From Dyadobacter flavalbus (GTDB lineage Bacteria > Bacteroidota > Bacteroidia > Cytophagales > Spirosomataceae), in the NCBI RefSeq assembly GCF_006149045.1, contig NZ_VBSN01000019.1, positions 48,634 through 112,633 on the forward strand: DNA of 64,000 nt, given 5' to 3'. The position numbers and the translations under genes were made by a program. Every line of letters begins with the position of its first letter. Position 1 is the first letter of the stretch. Below, one piece after another: positions 36,274 through 44,303 of the stretch. The notes under the pieces were generated by a model. That model did not search any database, was not told the origin of the DNA, and saw only the letters and a list, made by a program, of their open reading frames with translations.

Positions 36274-37239
36274 TTGTATTACATTTCTGCCGCTTCCACG
36301 ATTTCTCATCAGCCTGCATTTCTGAATCCGGGTTTTTCCGGCATGATCGAACCGCTGCATGCCGGTTCTGCACTGATTAATCCTGATTACAAGGAATATA
36401 TTGAGCCCGGTTTGCTGCGCAGAATGAGTAAAATACTCCGTATGTCCGTTGCCTGTTCCGGAGCGTGCCTGAAACAAGGCGGGATCGAACATCCGGATGC
36501 CATTGTGGTCGGAACGGGATTGGGTTGCCTGCTGGATACAGAAAAGTTTCTGAACCATGCCTTAACGGTCAAAGGTTTACTGCCTCCGACTTCGTTTATT
36601 CAGTCTACGCATAATACCATGGCCGGACAGATTTCGCTCAGTCTTGGAAATCACGGTTATAACATGACGCATACGCAGAATTCCGTTTCTTTCGAAAATG
36701 CTTTGCTGGACGCCATGCTGCTGATTGATGAAGGCGAAAAACACATTCTTGCCGGTGCTGCAGACGAACATATAGCCTTGTTGGACGAAATTTCAAAGCA
36801 ATTAAATGTCCGGTCAGATTCCCGATTTACTTCCGGGGCATCATTTTTTATACTTTCAGCTGAAAAGTCGGATCAAACTTTGGCCGGGATTAAAGATGCC
36901 GAAGCAGTGGGCCTTGTAAAGAATATACCGGAGCAAATTACGGCGTTTCTGGACAGGAACAATGTAAGTCCGGAGGATCTGGATCTGGTTTTATATGCCG
37001 GTTCCATCGTTGGAACGGAAGATGAAGAGAAGGGTTTTCAGTCCTTTTGGAAGATGGAAAATCTGCATGTTATAAATTACCTGAAGTACTCGGGCATTTA
37101 TCCGACGGCATCGGCTTTTGCCTTGCACTTTGCCGTTGACAAAATGCAGCACACACGATCTTTAAAGAATATTCTGATTTGTAATTCATTGATTCAGCAT
37201 AATTTGGGTCTCATTCTCGTACAATCCGTTGAAGCATAA
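36274..37239 (+). CDS. ketosynthase-like chain length factor, catalytic Cys absent
   Basis: A 321-residue protein with ketosynthase-like secondary structure: VVGTGLGCLLDTEKFL, STHNTMAGQISLSLGNHGYNMTH, then TQNSVSFENALLDAML where the nucleophile elbow belongs but no Cys is present. It should pair with the preceding ketosynthase and set chain length. The start is a TTG at 36274 (MYYISAAS): no ATG lies within the first 23 codons, and the frame just upstream adds nothing family-like. It overlaps the deacetylase gene by 11 bases. Confidence 0.78.
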   Translation: MYYISAASTISHQPAFLNPGFSGMIEPLHAGSALINPDYKEYIEPGLLRRMSKILRMSVACSGACLKQGGIEHPDAIVVGTGLGCLLDTEKFLNHALTVKGLLPPTSFIQSTHNTMAGQISLSLGNHGYNMTHTQNSVSFENALLDAMLLIDEGEKHILAGAADEHIALLDEISKQLNVRSDSRFTSGASFFILSAEKSDQTLAGIKDAEAVGLVKNIPEQITAFLDRNNVSPEDLDLVLYAGSIVGTEDEEKGFQSFWKMENLHVINYLKYSGIYPTASAFALHFAVDKMQHTRSLKNILICNSLIQHNLGLILVQSVEA

Positions 37240-37999
37240 TATTGTAACCTTTACCGCCATTACTGTTTTTGCCCTGAGTGGAATCATATTCTGGGAAACA
37301 GGACTTGTTCTGATCGTTTTTGCGATCATTATACTGTTATATCTGGGTCTGACCGCCTACGGTTCCTTTCATATTCAGACCAATTACTTTCTTAAATCCA
37401 TCAATTACGGTAAAAAAAAGGCCATTGCATTGACTTTTGACGACGGCCCCGATCCGGATACCACACCGAAAATTCTTCATATTCTAAAAGAAAAAGACAT
37501 CAAGGCTGCATTTTTTGTAATCGGCAAAAAAGCAGAAAAATATCCTGAACTGCTGCGGCAAATGGATGAAGAAGGTCACATCGTCGCCAACCATACGTTC
37601 AGTCACCATTATTTTACGGCATTTTTCCCAACTCGAAAGCTGAAGGCCGAGCTTTTGAAATGCAATGCGGTTATCGCTGATATTCTTGGTAAGAAGCCTT
37701 TGTTTTTCCGGCCGCCGTTCGGTGTTACCAATCCGAGGTATGCAACCGTTCTGAAAGATCTCGGGCTGAATTCCATCGGCTGGTCTCTGCGCAGCCTCGA
37801 CACCAAAGCGGAAAACAAATATCAGATCATCAACAAGATCATTTCGGAAATTGAAACCGGGCATATTGTTTTGCTGCACGATAACCGGAGCGTAACGGCT
37901 GATTCGCTGGAAGATGTCATTGAACATTGCCGGCAGAAAGGAATCCGTATCGAATCGCTTTCCAAACTTATTCAGAAAGAACCCTATGAAAATATATAG
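37229..37999 (+). CDS. CE4 polysaccharide deacetylase (NodB homology)
   Basis: A 256-residue protein. Two N-terminal hydrophobic segments (about residues 4-42) anchor it to the membrane. The NodB domain follows with LTFDDGPDPDTTP near residue 70 and HTFSHHYF near 120 (metal-binding Asp and His-x-x-x-His), then RPPFGVTNPRY and the late HIVLLHD. It hydrolyses N- or O-acetyl groups; in this cluster the substrate is unknown. The start is a TTG at 37229 inside the preceding gene, and no ATG exists nearby. Confidence 0.82.
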   Translation: MKHNIVTFTAITVFALSGIIFWETGLVLIVFAIIILLYLGLTAYGSFHIQTNYFLKSINYGKKKAIALTFDDGPDPDTTPKILHILKEKDIKAAFFVIGKKAEKYPELLRQMDEEGHIVANHTFSHHYFTAFFPTRKLKAELLKCNAVIADILGKKPLFFRPPFGVTNPRYATVLKDLGLNSIGWSLRSLDTKAENKYQIINKIISEIETGHIVLLHDNRSVTADSLEDVIEHCRQKGIRIESLSKLIQKEPYENI

Positions 38000-38618
38000 G
38001 TTACTTCCTTTTTTACTGATCTGTTCAGGGTTTTTTCAGTTGCATGCCCAGCATTTCAGACCTGCCGCCGAGCCTGACAAAATTCTGCAGGAACTGCGAC
38101 AAGCTTCTGAAACCACTTCATCCGTTCAGGCTTCATTTTCCGAAGAAAAGTACCTCTCGGTTTTGAAAGAACCCGAGCGTTCATCCGGCGTATTTTATTA
38201 TAAGAAGAAGGACAAAATGCGCTGGGAACAAAAACTTCCGGCTAAATACGTCATTCTGATCAGCGGCGACAATCTCAGGATTCAGGAAGGCGGAAAAGAA
38301 AAGAAAGTAGGGCAGGCGGGCAAAATGGCCGGCCAGATCAAGGAACTGATGATCGGGCTTGTCAACGGTGATTTTCAGCAGAACAAGGCCTTTTCACAAA
38401 GCTGCCTGGAAAGTGAAGATCAGTATATGATTGTGCTTACGCCCGTTAACCGTCGATTGAAAAACATTTATACAAGTGTAAAGCTGGTGTTTTCCAAAAA
38501 TACGATGCGTTTGAAAGAGCTTTCTTTTTTCGAAAAGAACGGCGACAGAAGCATCATGAAATTCCAGAATGAAAAAATAAACCAGCCTCTGAACGACGGC
38601 ATTTTTCAAAATCTGTAA
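37986..38618 (+). CDS. LolA-like outer-membrane lipoprotein carrier protein
   Basis: A 210-residue periplasmic protein with a signal peptide (MKIYRLLPFLLICSGFFQLHAQ). The rest has the LolA half-barrel pattern: SSVQASFSEEKYLSVL, SGVFYYKKKDKMRWEQ, ISGDNLRIQEGG and LKELSFFEKNGDRSIMKF. Aryl polyene clusters carry a LolA-like gene presumed to carry the pigment lipid across the periplasm. ATG at 37986 overlaps the deacetylase stop and gives the signal peptide its proper start; an ATG at 37914 is too far into the deacetylase. Confidence 0.85.
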   Translation: MKIYRLLPFLLICSGFFQLHAQHFRPAAEPDKILQELRQASETTSSVQASFSEEKYLSVLKEPERSSGVFYYKKKDKMRWEQKLPAKYVILISGDNLRIQEGGKEKKVGQAGKMAGQIKELMIGLVNGDFQQNKAFSQSCLESEDQYMIVLTPVNRRLKNIYTSVKLVFSKNTMRLKELSFFEKNGDRSIMKFQNEKINQPLNDGIFQNL

Positions 38619-38636
38619 GTATTATCCGGCCACTGC

Positions 38637-38993
38637 ATGTTCCTGAACGATCTTTACAGCATCATAAATTTTAACCAGTCGGAGGATAAACTGGTTTCCG
38701 AAATCAGGCTGAATGCTTCGCATCGCTTGTTTCAGGGACATTTTCCGGGTATGCCGGTGACGCCGGGTGTCGTACAGCTTCAGATTGTAAAGGAATTGCT
38801 GGAACAGCATTTTCATAAAAAGATCAGGCTTGATACGCTGCGGTCATGCAAGTTCCTTCATATTCTGAACCCTGTGGAAAACCCGCTGATACGGATCAAT
38901 ATCAAGTGGCGTATATCGGAAAGTATGGAAGTTACCGCAAGTGCAGAATCCGGGGAAGTGATTTTCTTTAAAGTGCAGGCAACTTATCTGTAA
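38637..38993 (+). CDS. FabZ-like 3-hydroxyacyl-ACP dehydratase (second of two)
   Basis: A 118-residue hotdog protein with HRLFQGHFPGMPVTPGVVQLQI, the FabZ/FabA active-site segment (His35 in GHFPGMP). The usual acid in the central helix is not evident: VQLQIVKELLEQ carries Gln where FabZ has Glu, so activity may be altered. Together with the first hotdog protein it mirrors the two dehydratases (ApeI/ApeP) of aryl polyene systems. Confidence 0.82.
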   Translation: MFLNDLYSIINFNQSEDKLVSEIRLNASHRLFQGHFPGMPVTPGVVQLQIVKELLEQHFHKKIRLDTLRSCKFLHILNPVENPLIRINIKWRISESMEVTASAESGEVIFFKVQATYL

Positions 38994-39057
38994 AGTCATC
39001 AGCATGCTTACATTTGGATGCAAATTGCCAGTTATTCCAGCCCAATCAATCTGAAAA

Positions 39058-40248
39058 ATGACCCTTAAGGATATCCATTGCTGTATCATTGTCCCGACTT
39101 ACAACAATTCAAAAACGATCCGGAATGTTATTGCCGAGGTGCTGAGGTATTCAGACGGACAAGATGTGATTGTTATCAACGACGGCTCAACGGATGAAAC
39201 GGAAATGATCCTGGCAGAGTTTGCTTCAAAAATCACCGTTCTGAACAATGAGCGTAATTCCGGAAAAGGCTATTCGCTGCGGAAAGGATTCCGGGAAGCC
39301 ATAAGGCTGGGTTATGCAAACGCCATCTCGATTGATTCGGACGGACAGCATCTTCCTTCGGATATTCCGCTTTTTACAGACGCCGCCAGCCAGCATCCGG
39401 GTGCGCTGATTATGGGTTCGCGGGATATGGAACAGGAAGGTGTGCCGGGAAAAAGTTCGTTTGGAAACAAATTTTCAAATTTCTGGTATAAAGTCGAAAC
39501 CGGTCTGACTTTGCCCGATACGCAGACCGGTTACCGCCTGTACCCGCTGGAACCGCTCCGTAAAATCCGCTTGTTTACAACCCGGTTTGAAACAGAAATT
39601 GAAGTGATCGTGAAAATGGCATGGCAAAATGTTCCCGTCGTTCCGATCCATATCCATGTGATTTATGACAAAAAAGAAAGAGTAACGCATTTCCGGCCGT
39701 TTATTGATTTTACCCGGATCAGTATCCTGAACACCTGGTTTGTGATCCTTACTTTGCTGTATTATCTGCCCAGAAGGATTTTTATCCGTGTAAAGAAGAA
39801 AGGACTCTGGAATATCATCAGGCATGAAGCTGTAAAACCCGAAGAATCCAATCTCAGCAAAGCCCGTTCGGTAGGTTTCGGTTTTTTCATGGGGATTTTT
39901 CCGGTATGGGGATTTCAGCTGCTGATCGGGATTCCGCTTGCGGTTTATTTCAAAATGAACAAAGTCCTTTTTCTGGCTGCGGCCAATATCAGCATTCCGC
40001 CGTTCATTCCGTTCATTATTTTCGGAAGCTACAAATTCGGAGGCCTGTTCTACAAAAACGGTACGCAGGTGAACAGTTTCAAAAATCTTACGCTCGAATC
40101 CATTCACGTTAATTTTTTACAGTATTTTATCGGCGGCGCGTTGCTCGCTGTTGTTGCAGGCACACTCGGATTTCTGTTTACTTATCTGATTTTATCGGTT
40201 ACGCGTAAGAAAGAAAAAACGCTCGATTTCCCCGGTTTTATCAAGTAA
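39058..40248 (+). CDS. GT2 glycosyltransferase fused to DUF2062
   Basis: A 396-residue fusion. Residues about 5-225 are a GT-A domain (CIIVPTYNNSKTI, VINDGSTDET, SIDSDGQHLP with the DxD, and DTQTGYRLYPLEPL) like dolichyl-phosphate mannose synthases. Residues about 260-385 are a DUF2062 membrane domain (ARSVGFGFFMGIFPVWGFQLLIGIPLAVYFKMNK). It ends the plus-strand arm of the cluster and may glycosylate the lipid product or its carrier. TACATTTG at 39009-39016 could be an extra promoter. Confidence 0.85.
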   Translation: MTLKDIHCCIIVPTYNNSKTIRNVIAEVLRYSDGQDVIVINDGSTDETEMILAEFASKITVLNNERNSGKGYSLRKGFREAIRLGYANAISIDSDGQHLPSDIPLFTDAASQHPGALIMGSRDMEQEGVPGKSSFGNKFSNFWYKVETGLTLPDTQTGYRLYPLEPLRKIRLFTTRFETEIEVIVKMAWQNVPVVPIHIHVIYDKKERVTHFRPFIDFTRISILNTWFVILTLLYYLPRRIFIRVKKKGLWNIIRHEAVKPEESNLSKARSVGFGFFMGIFPVWGFQLLIGIPLAVYFKMNKVLFLAAANISIPPFIPFIIFGSYKFGGLFYKNGTQVNSFKNLTLESIHVNFLQYFIGGALLAVVAGTLGFLFTYLILSVTRKKEKTLDFPGFIK

Positions 40249-40494
40249 TTCTGTATTTAGAACAATTATATCGTTTAAAATTGATATTTATTGGAGTGAG
40301 AAGTTTAAACTTATAAACCGTTGGTAATAAGTTGTTTGTAGCATAATAACCCTTTTTGGACTACAACATTTCTGGAAAATATCATAAAATCTATACGAAT
40401 TAATCTAAAATTAGCGGTTCCAGCCTTTAATATGAGGTCCCATTCTCTATATTTACGAGAATTATAAAACCTTTAATCAAATTCTGAATAGCGT

Positions 40495-42723
40495 ATGAGT
40501 AACATTACTTATCTGGTGCCGGCACTTGGCCTCGTAGGCTTGCTGGTGATGTTCTTCAAAAGAGGCTGGGTTGTCCGTCAGGATGCAGGAAGCCCGGAAA
40601 TGAAAAATATATCGGACGCCATAGCAGACGGTGCGCTGGCTTTCCTGAAAGCCGAATGGCGCGTACTCATTGTATTCGGTATTATAGTCAGTATTTTATT
40701 AGGTTACTCAGGCACACTTGTTGAAAATTCCAGTGCATTTATCGGCATATCTTTCGTAATCGGCGCGTTTGTTTCTGCATTTGCCGGCTACATCGGAATG
40801 AACATAGCAACGAAATCCAATGTTCGCACGACGCAGGCCGCGCGTTCCAGTCTTACCAAAGCACTGGAAGTTTCATTTACAGGCGGTTCGGTAATGGGTA
40901 TCGGCGTTGCCAGTCTTGCCGTAATCGGACTTGGCGGCCTGTTTATCATTCTATATTCTGTATTTGTAACCGACGGCAGCGATGTAAACGGGCTCGGCAT
41001 GGAAAAAGTACTGGAAGTGCTGGCCGGTTTTTCACTGGGAGCCGAATCCATCGCATTGTTTGCGCGCGTAGGCGGCGGCATTTATACCAAAGCGGCTGAC
41101 GTAGGCGCGGATCTTGTCGGCAAAGTGGAGGCCGGCATTCCGGAAGACGACCCGCGCAACCCTGCAACGATTGCCGACAACGTGGGCGATAATGTGGGCG
41201 ACGTTGCTGGAATGGGTGCCGATTTGTTTGGTTCCTACGTGGCTACGATATTGGCGACGATGGTTTTAGGCCGTGAAATCATTTCGGAATCCACGGATAA
41301 TTTCGGCGGTATCTCACCGATTTTGCTGCCGATGGTCATTGCCGGCATCGGCCTGATCGCATCCATCATCGGTATGCTGCTCGTACGCGTCAGTAACGAT
41401 GAAGGCAATGTGCAGGCTGCGTTGAACCGCGGCAACTGGGGCTCTATCATTATCGTACTGATCGCAAGCTATCCGCTTACTTTTTGGATGCTGCCCGAAG
41501 GCACGCTCACGATCCGGGGCGTTGATTTTACCGCAATAGATGTCTTCTGGGCTATTTTGCTGGGTTCAATTGTCGGTGCCATCATGTCAACGGTTACGGA
41601 ATATTATACCGCCATGGGAAAACGCCCGGTTCAGTCCATTGTCAATCAGTCTTCGACCGGGCATGCGACAAACATCATCGGCGGACTTTCTGTGGGAATG
41701 GAATCAACCGTTGTTCCGACGCTTGTGCTGGCTGCTGGGATATTTATCAGCTACGAATTTGCAGGATTGTACGGCGTGGCCATTGCGGCTGCCGGAATGA
41801 TGGCTACAACGGCCATGCAGCTTGCCATTGATGCTTTTGGCCCCATTGCCGATAATGCCGGAGGAATTGCTGAAATGGCTTATCTGCCGGAGGAAGTACG
41901 CGGCCGTACAGACATTCTGGACGCGGTAGGAAATACGACTGCGGCTTCGGGAAAAGGGTTCGCCATTGCTTCTGCGGCACTTACGTCCCTGGCGCTTTTT
42001 GCAGCATTCTGCGGCGTAGCGGGAATTAATTCCATCGATATTTACAAGGCCAACGTGCTTGCCGGTTTGTTTGTAGGCGCCATGATCCCGTTCATATTTT
42101 CTTCGCTGGCCATTGCGGCGGTTGGCCGTGCGGCTATGAAAATGGTTGAGGAAGTTCGCAGGCAGTTCCGTGAAATCCCCGGCATTATGGAAGGAACGGC
42201 AAAGCCTGAATACGATAAATGTGTTGCCATTTCTACACAGGCTTCCATTCGCGAAATGGTTGCTCCGGGGTTAATCGCCTTGATTGTTCCCGTAATCGTA
42301 GGATTTATTTTCGGGCCGGAAGTACTGGGCGGAACGCTGGCCGGCGTCACCGTTTCAGGCGTCTTGATGGGGATTTTTCAAAACAATGCCGGCGGCGCCT
42401 GGGACAATGCCAAAAAGTCCTTTGAAAAAGGAGCGGTTATCAACGGTGTTACGTACTATAAAAAGTCGGAACCGCATAAAGCTGCGGTTACGGGTGATAC
42501 CGTCGGTGATCCATTCAAGGATACTTCGGGCCCGTCCATGAATATCCTGATCAAACTGATGTCCATTGTTTCGCTCGTCATTGCGCCGCATATTGCCGTG
42601 GAAGACAGAGAATCAGGCATCCTCAATAATCCAACTCATAAGATTGAAATGGCAAAAAAATATAAACCGGCAGAAACCAGTAAAGTTGAAACTGCTGATT
42701 ATGCCATGCAGCTTAAAAAATAA
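40495..42723 (+). CDS. hppA: membrane-bound ion-translocating pyrophosphatase, K+-dependent type
   Basis: A 742-residue integral membrane pyrophosphatase with about 16 helices. The pyrophosphate site is seen in [29 protein letters not shown] and again in [10 protein letters not shown] and [22 protein letters not shown] has Ala where K+-independent enzymes have Lys (GNTTKA), which by family knowledge marks the K+-dependent subtype. Pumped ion (H+ or Na+) is not settled from the sequence. The 245-nt gap before it holds an ATTCTC...GAGAAT dyad around TATATTTA (40442-40462), a possible promoter. Confidence 0.95.
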   Translation: MSNITYLVPALGLVGLLVMFFKRGWVVRQDAGSPEMKNISDAIADGALAFLKAEWRVLIVFGIIVSILLGYSGTLVENSSAFIGISFVIGAFVSAFAGYIGMNIATKSNVRTTQAARSSLTKALEVSFTGGSVMGIGVASLAVIGLGGLFIILYSVFVTDGSDVNGLGMEKVLEVLAGFSLGAESIALFARVGGGIYTKAADVGADLVGKVEAGIPEDDPRNPATIADNVGDNVGDVAGMGADLFGSYVATILATMVLGREIISESTDNFGGISPILLPMVIAGIGLIASIIGMLLVRVSNDEGNVQAALNRGNWGSIIIVLIASYPLTFWMLPEGTLTIRGVDFTAIDVFWAILLGSIVGAIMSTVTEYYTAMGKRPVQSIVNQSSTGHATNIIGGLSVGMESTVVPTLVLAAGIFISYEFAGLYGVAIAAAGMMATTAMQLAIDAFGPIADNAGGIAEMAYLPEEVRGRTDILDAVGNTTAASGKGFAIASAALTSLALFAAFCGVAGINSIDIYKANVLAGLFVGAMIPFIFSSLAIAAVGRAAMKMVEEVRRQFREIPGIMEGTAKPEYDKCVAISTQASIREMVAPGLIALIVPVIVGFIFGPEVLGGTLAGVTVSGVLMGIFQNNAGGAWDNAKKSFEKGAVINGVTYYKKSEPHKAAVTGDTVGDPFKDTSGPSMNILIKLMSIVSLVIAPHIAVEDRESGILNNPTHKIEMAKKYKPAETSKVETADYAMQLKK

Positions 42724-42856
42724 TACTTTGCAGCATCCAAGAAAATCCTGATTTCAGATTCTGGAATGATTTTTGTTCGGGAATATACGGACATGCAGCT
42801 TTGCTGAAAAGCTGATCAATGATCAAGTATATTCATTCTCAACCAAATAGAAGATC

Positions 42857-43153
42857 ATGAAGAAGATATTTGTTATGGCTGCACTGATTGGATTATCGAC
42901 TGCGGCATTTGCACAGGAATCGGCAAAAACAAAAGCAGACAAAGCCGTAGCTTCAACGAAGGCTGCCGGAAAACAGGCTGGTCAGGAAATTAAGAAAGAT
43001 GCCAAGGAAGTTGGTGACAAAACCAGCGAAGGCGCAGACAAGGTAGGCAAAGGTATGAAGAAAGGTGCCAAGAAAGTAGAGAAAGGCGCTGAAAAAGCAT
43101 ACGATGCTACCAGAGACGAAGCAAAAAAAGTGAAGAAGAAAGCACAGGATTAA
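42857..43153 (+). CDS. small exported Lys/Ala-rich protein (LEA-like)
   Basis: A 98-residue protein with a signal peptide (MKKIFVMAALIGLSTAAFAQE). The mature part is a highly charged amphipathic helix of short repeats with the theme K-A-x-K/D-x-x-G-x-K, similar in style to LEA or YtxH-like proteins. No catalytic motif. A role in envelope stress protection is only a guess. Followed by a strong terminator. Confidence 0.7.
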   Translation: MKKIFVMAALIGLSTAAFAQESAKTKADKAVASTKAAGKQAGQEIKKDAKEVGDKTSEGADKVGKGMKKGAKKVEKGAEKAYDATRDEAKKVKKKAQD

Positions 43154-43176
43154 TCTGTTTTTTTCAGCAATAAAAT

Positions 43177-43210
43177 AAAAAATCCCGGACAGCAATGCCG
43201 GGATTTTTTT
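43177..43210. terminator. bidirectional terminator
   Basis: Stem 43177-43188 with 43198-43209 (12 bp; A-run and T-run at the ends) and a 9-nt loop, between the small Lys/Ala-rich gene and the convergent dienelactone hydrolase gene. Confidence 0.88.
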
Positions 43211-43227
43211 ATGGGTAATGCATCCGG

Positions 43228-44082
43228 TTATCCGAGTTTCTTTTTAAGATAGGCCAGAGACAATTTATAAGCATCTTCAGTAGCGGCGGCATCGTACTTC
43301 GGGTTGCTCGGGTTGGCAAATCCGTGAACGGCATCGTACATCTTAATGGTAACCTGCTTTCCGGCTGCTTTCATATCTTTTTCAAATTTTGCCACAACTT
43401 CCGGGTTGATGCCCTGATCCTGCGAACCAAAAATACCCAGTACATCCGTTTGCAGCGTTTTCAGTTTTTCCACATCCTGTTCCGGACGGCCGTAGTACAT
43501 GACGCAGCCCGCAACCTGTTTGCCGCTTGCAATGGCAGACTGCAATGACAGCATTCCGCCGAAACACCATCCGATGCTGGCGATTCTGGCATTTTTACCT
43601 GCATAGTTCAGTCCGCCTTTTGTAATGGAAGCAAGTCTGTCCGCAGATGCATTCTGCATAAGCTGGCCGGCTTCCTCGCGCGTGGTTCCCACTTTTCCGT
43701 CGTACATATCCAGTGCAAGCACATTTACATCGCCCAGATCTTTGTGCAGTTTGGCTGCCTCCTGCTTGATGTGATCGTTCAGTCCCCACCATTCCTGATA
43801 TACCAGAAGCCATTTGTCCGATTTTTTAGGAGACTTTATCAAAAATCCGGAACCTGTTTTACCGTCAGGAGTCGGAAAACTGATCATTTCGCCGTTGCCT
43901 TGATATTTAAAAGGAACGGGAATTTCATGAAGAGCCTGAAACGCCGCATTTGCTGCCAGTTCAGACATGTCATTGGCAGCAGCAGGCGTGTGACAAACAG
44001 GGATTGTCAGCGTTTTGGTTACAGGTTCAGGCAGGAACATTCTGAACATAAAGATGGTCAGCAGAATAAAAATGGTTCTCAT
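43228..44082 (-). CDS. dienelactone hydrolase-family protein, exported
   Basis: A 284-residue alpha/beta hydrolase. An N-terminal signal or anchor sequence (about 1-18) is followed by an extra linker, then the DLH domain: SIGWCFGGMLSLQSA holds the nucleophile Cys (G-x-C-x-G), GIFGSQDQGINP the Asp and YDAVHGFANPS the His. The Cys nucleophile is typical of dienelactone hydrolases. No chlorocatechol pathway gene is near, so the substrate is unknown. Confidence 0.87.
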   Translation of the reverse strand: MRTIFILLTIFMFRMFLPEPVTKTLTIPVCHTPAAANDMSELAANAAFQALHEIPVPFKYQGNGEMISFPTPDGKTGSGFLIKSPKKSDKWLLVYQEWWGLNDHIKQEAAKLHKDLGDVNVLALDMYDGKVGTTREEAGQLMQNASADRLASITKGGLNYAGKNARIASIGWCFGGMLSLQSAIASGKQVAGCVMYYGRPEQDVEKLKTLQTDVLGIFGSQDQGINPEVVAKFEKDMKAAGKQVTIKMYDAVHGFANPSNPKYDAAATEDAYKLSLAYLKKKLG

Positions 44083-44292
44083 TGTTAAGGCTTAAAAGTT
44101 TGAAAAAATATCTCTGGCTTAAATATATGTAAATTAAAACAGAACTGAAGTTCTGCCGCATGCAGGCAAAACCATCCATTTTGAAAGACAGGGTCATCTG
44201 CATGCAAGAGTATTTATCATTGATGAAAATATTGTACTTATTAAAAAACAGGAACTTAATGCCGTAATGCGCCCGTTAAATATTCAGTAATT

Positions 44293-44300
44293 TATATTTG
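44293..44300 (+). promoter_or_regulatory. -7 element directly before the Bcr/CflA gene
   Basis: TATATTTG matches TAnnTTTG but ends only 3 nt before the ATG at 44304, so the mRNA would be leaderless or the match is chance. No good -33 element seen. Confidence 0.35.
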
Positions 44301-44303
44301 GTC

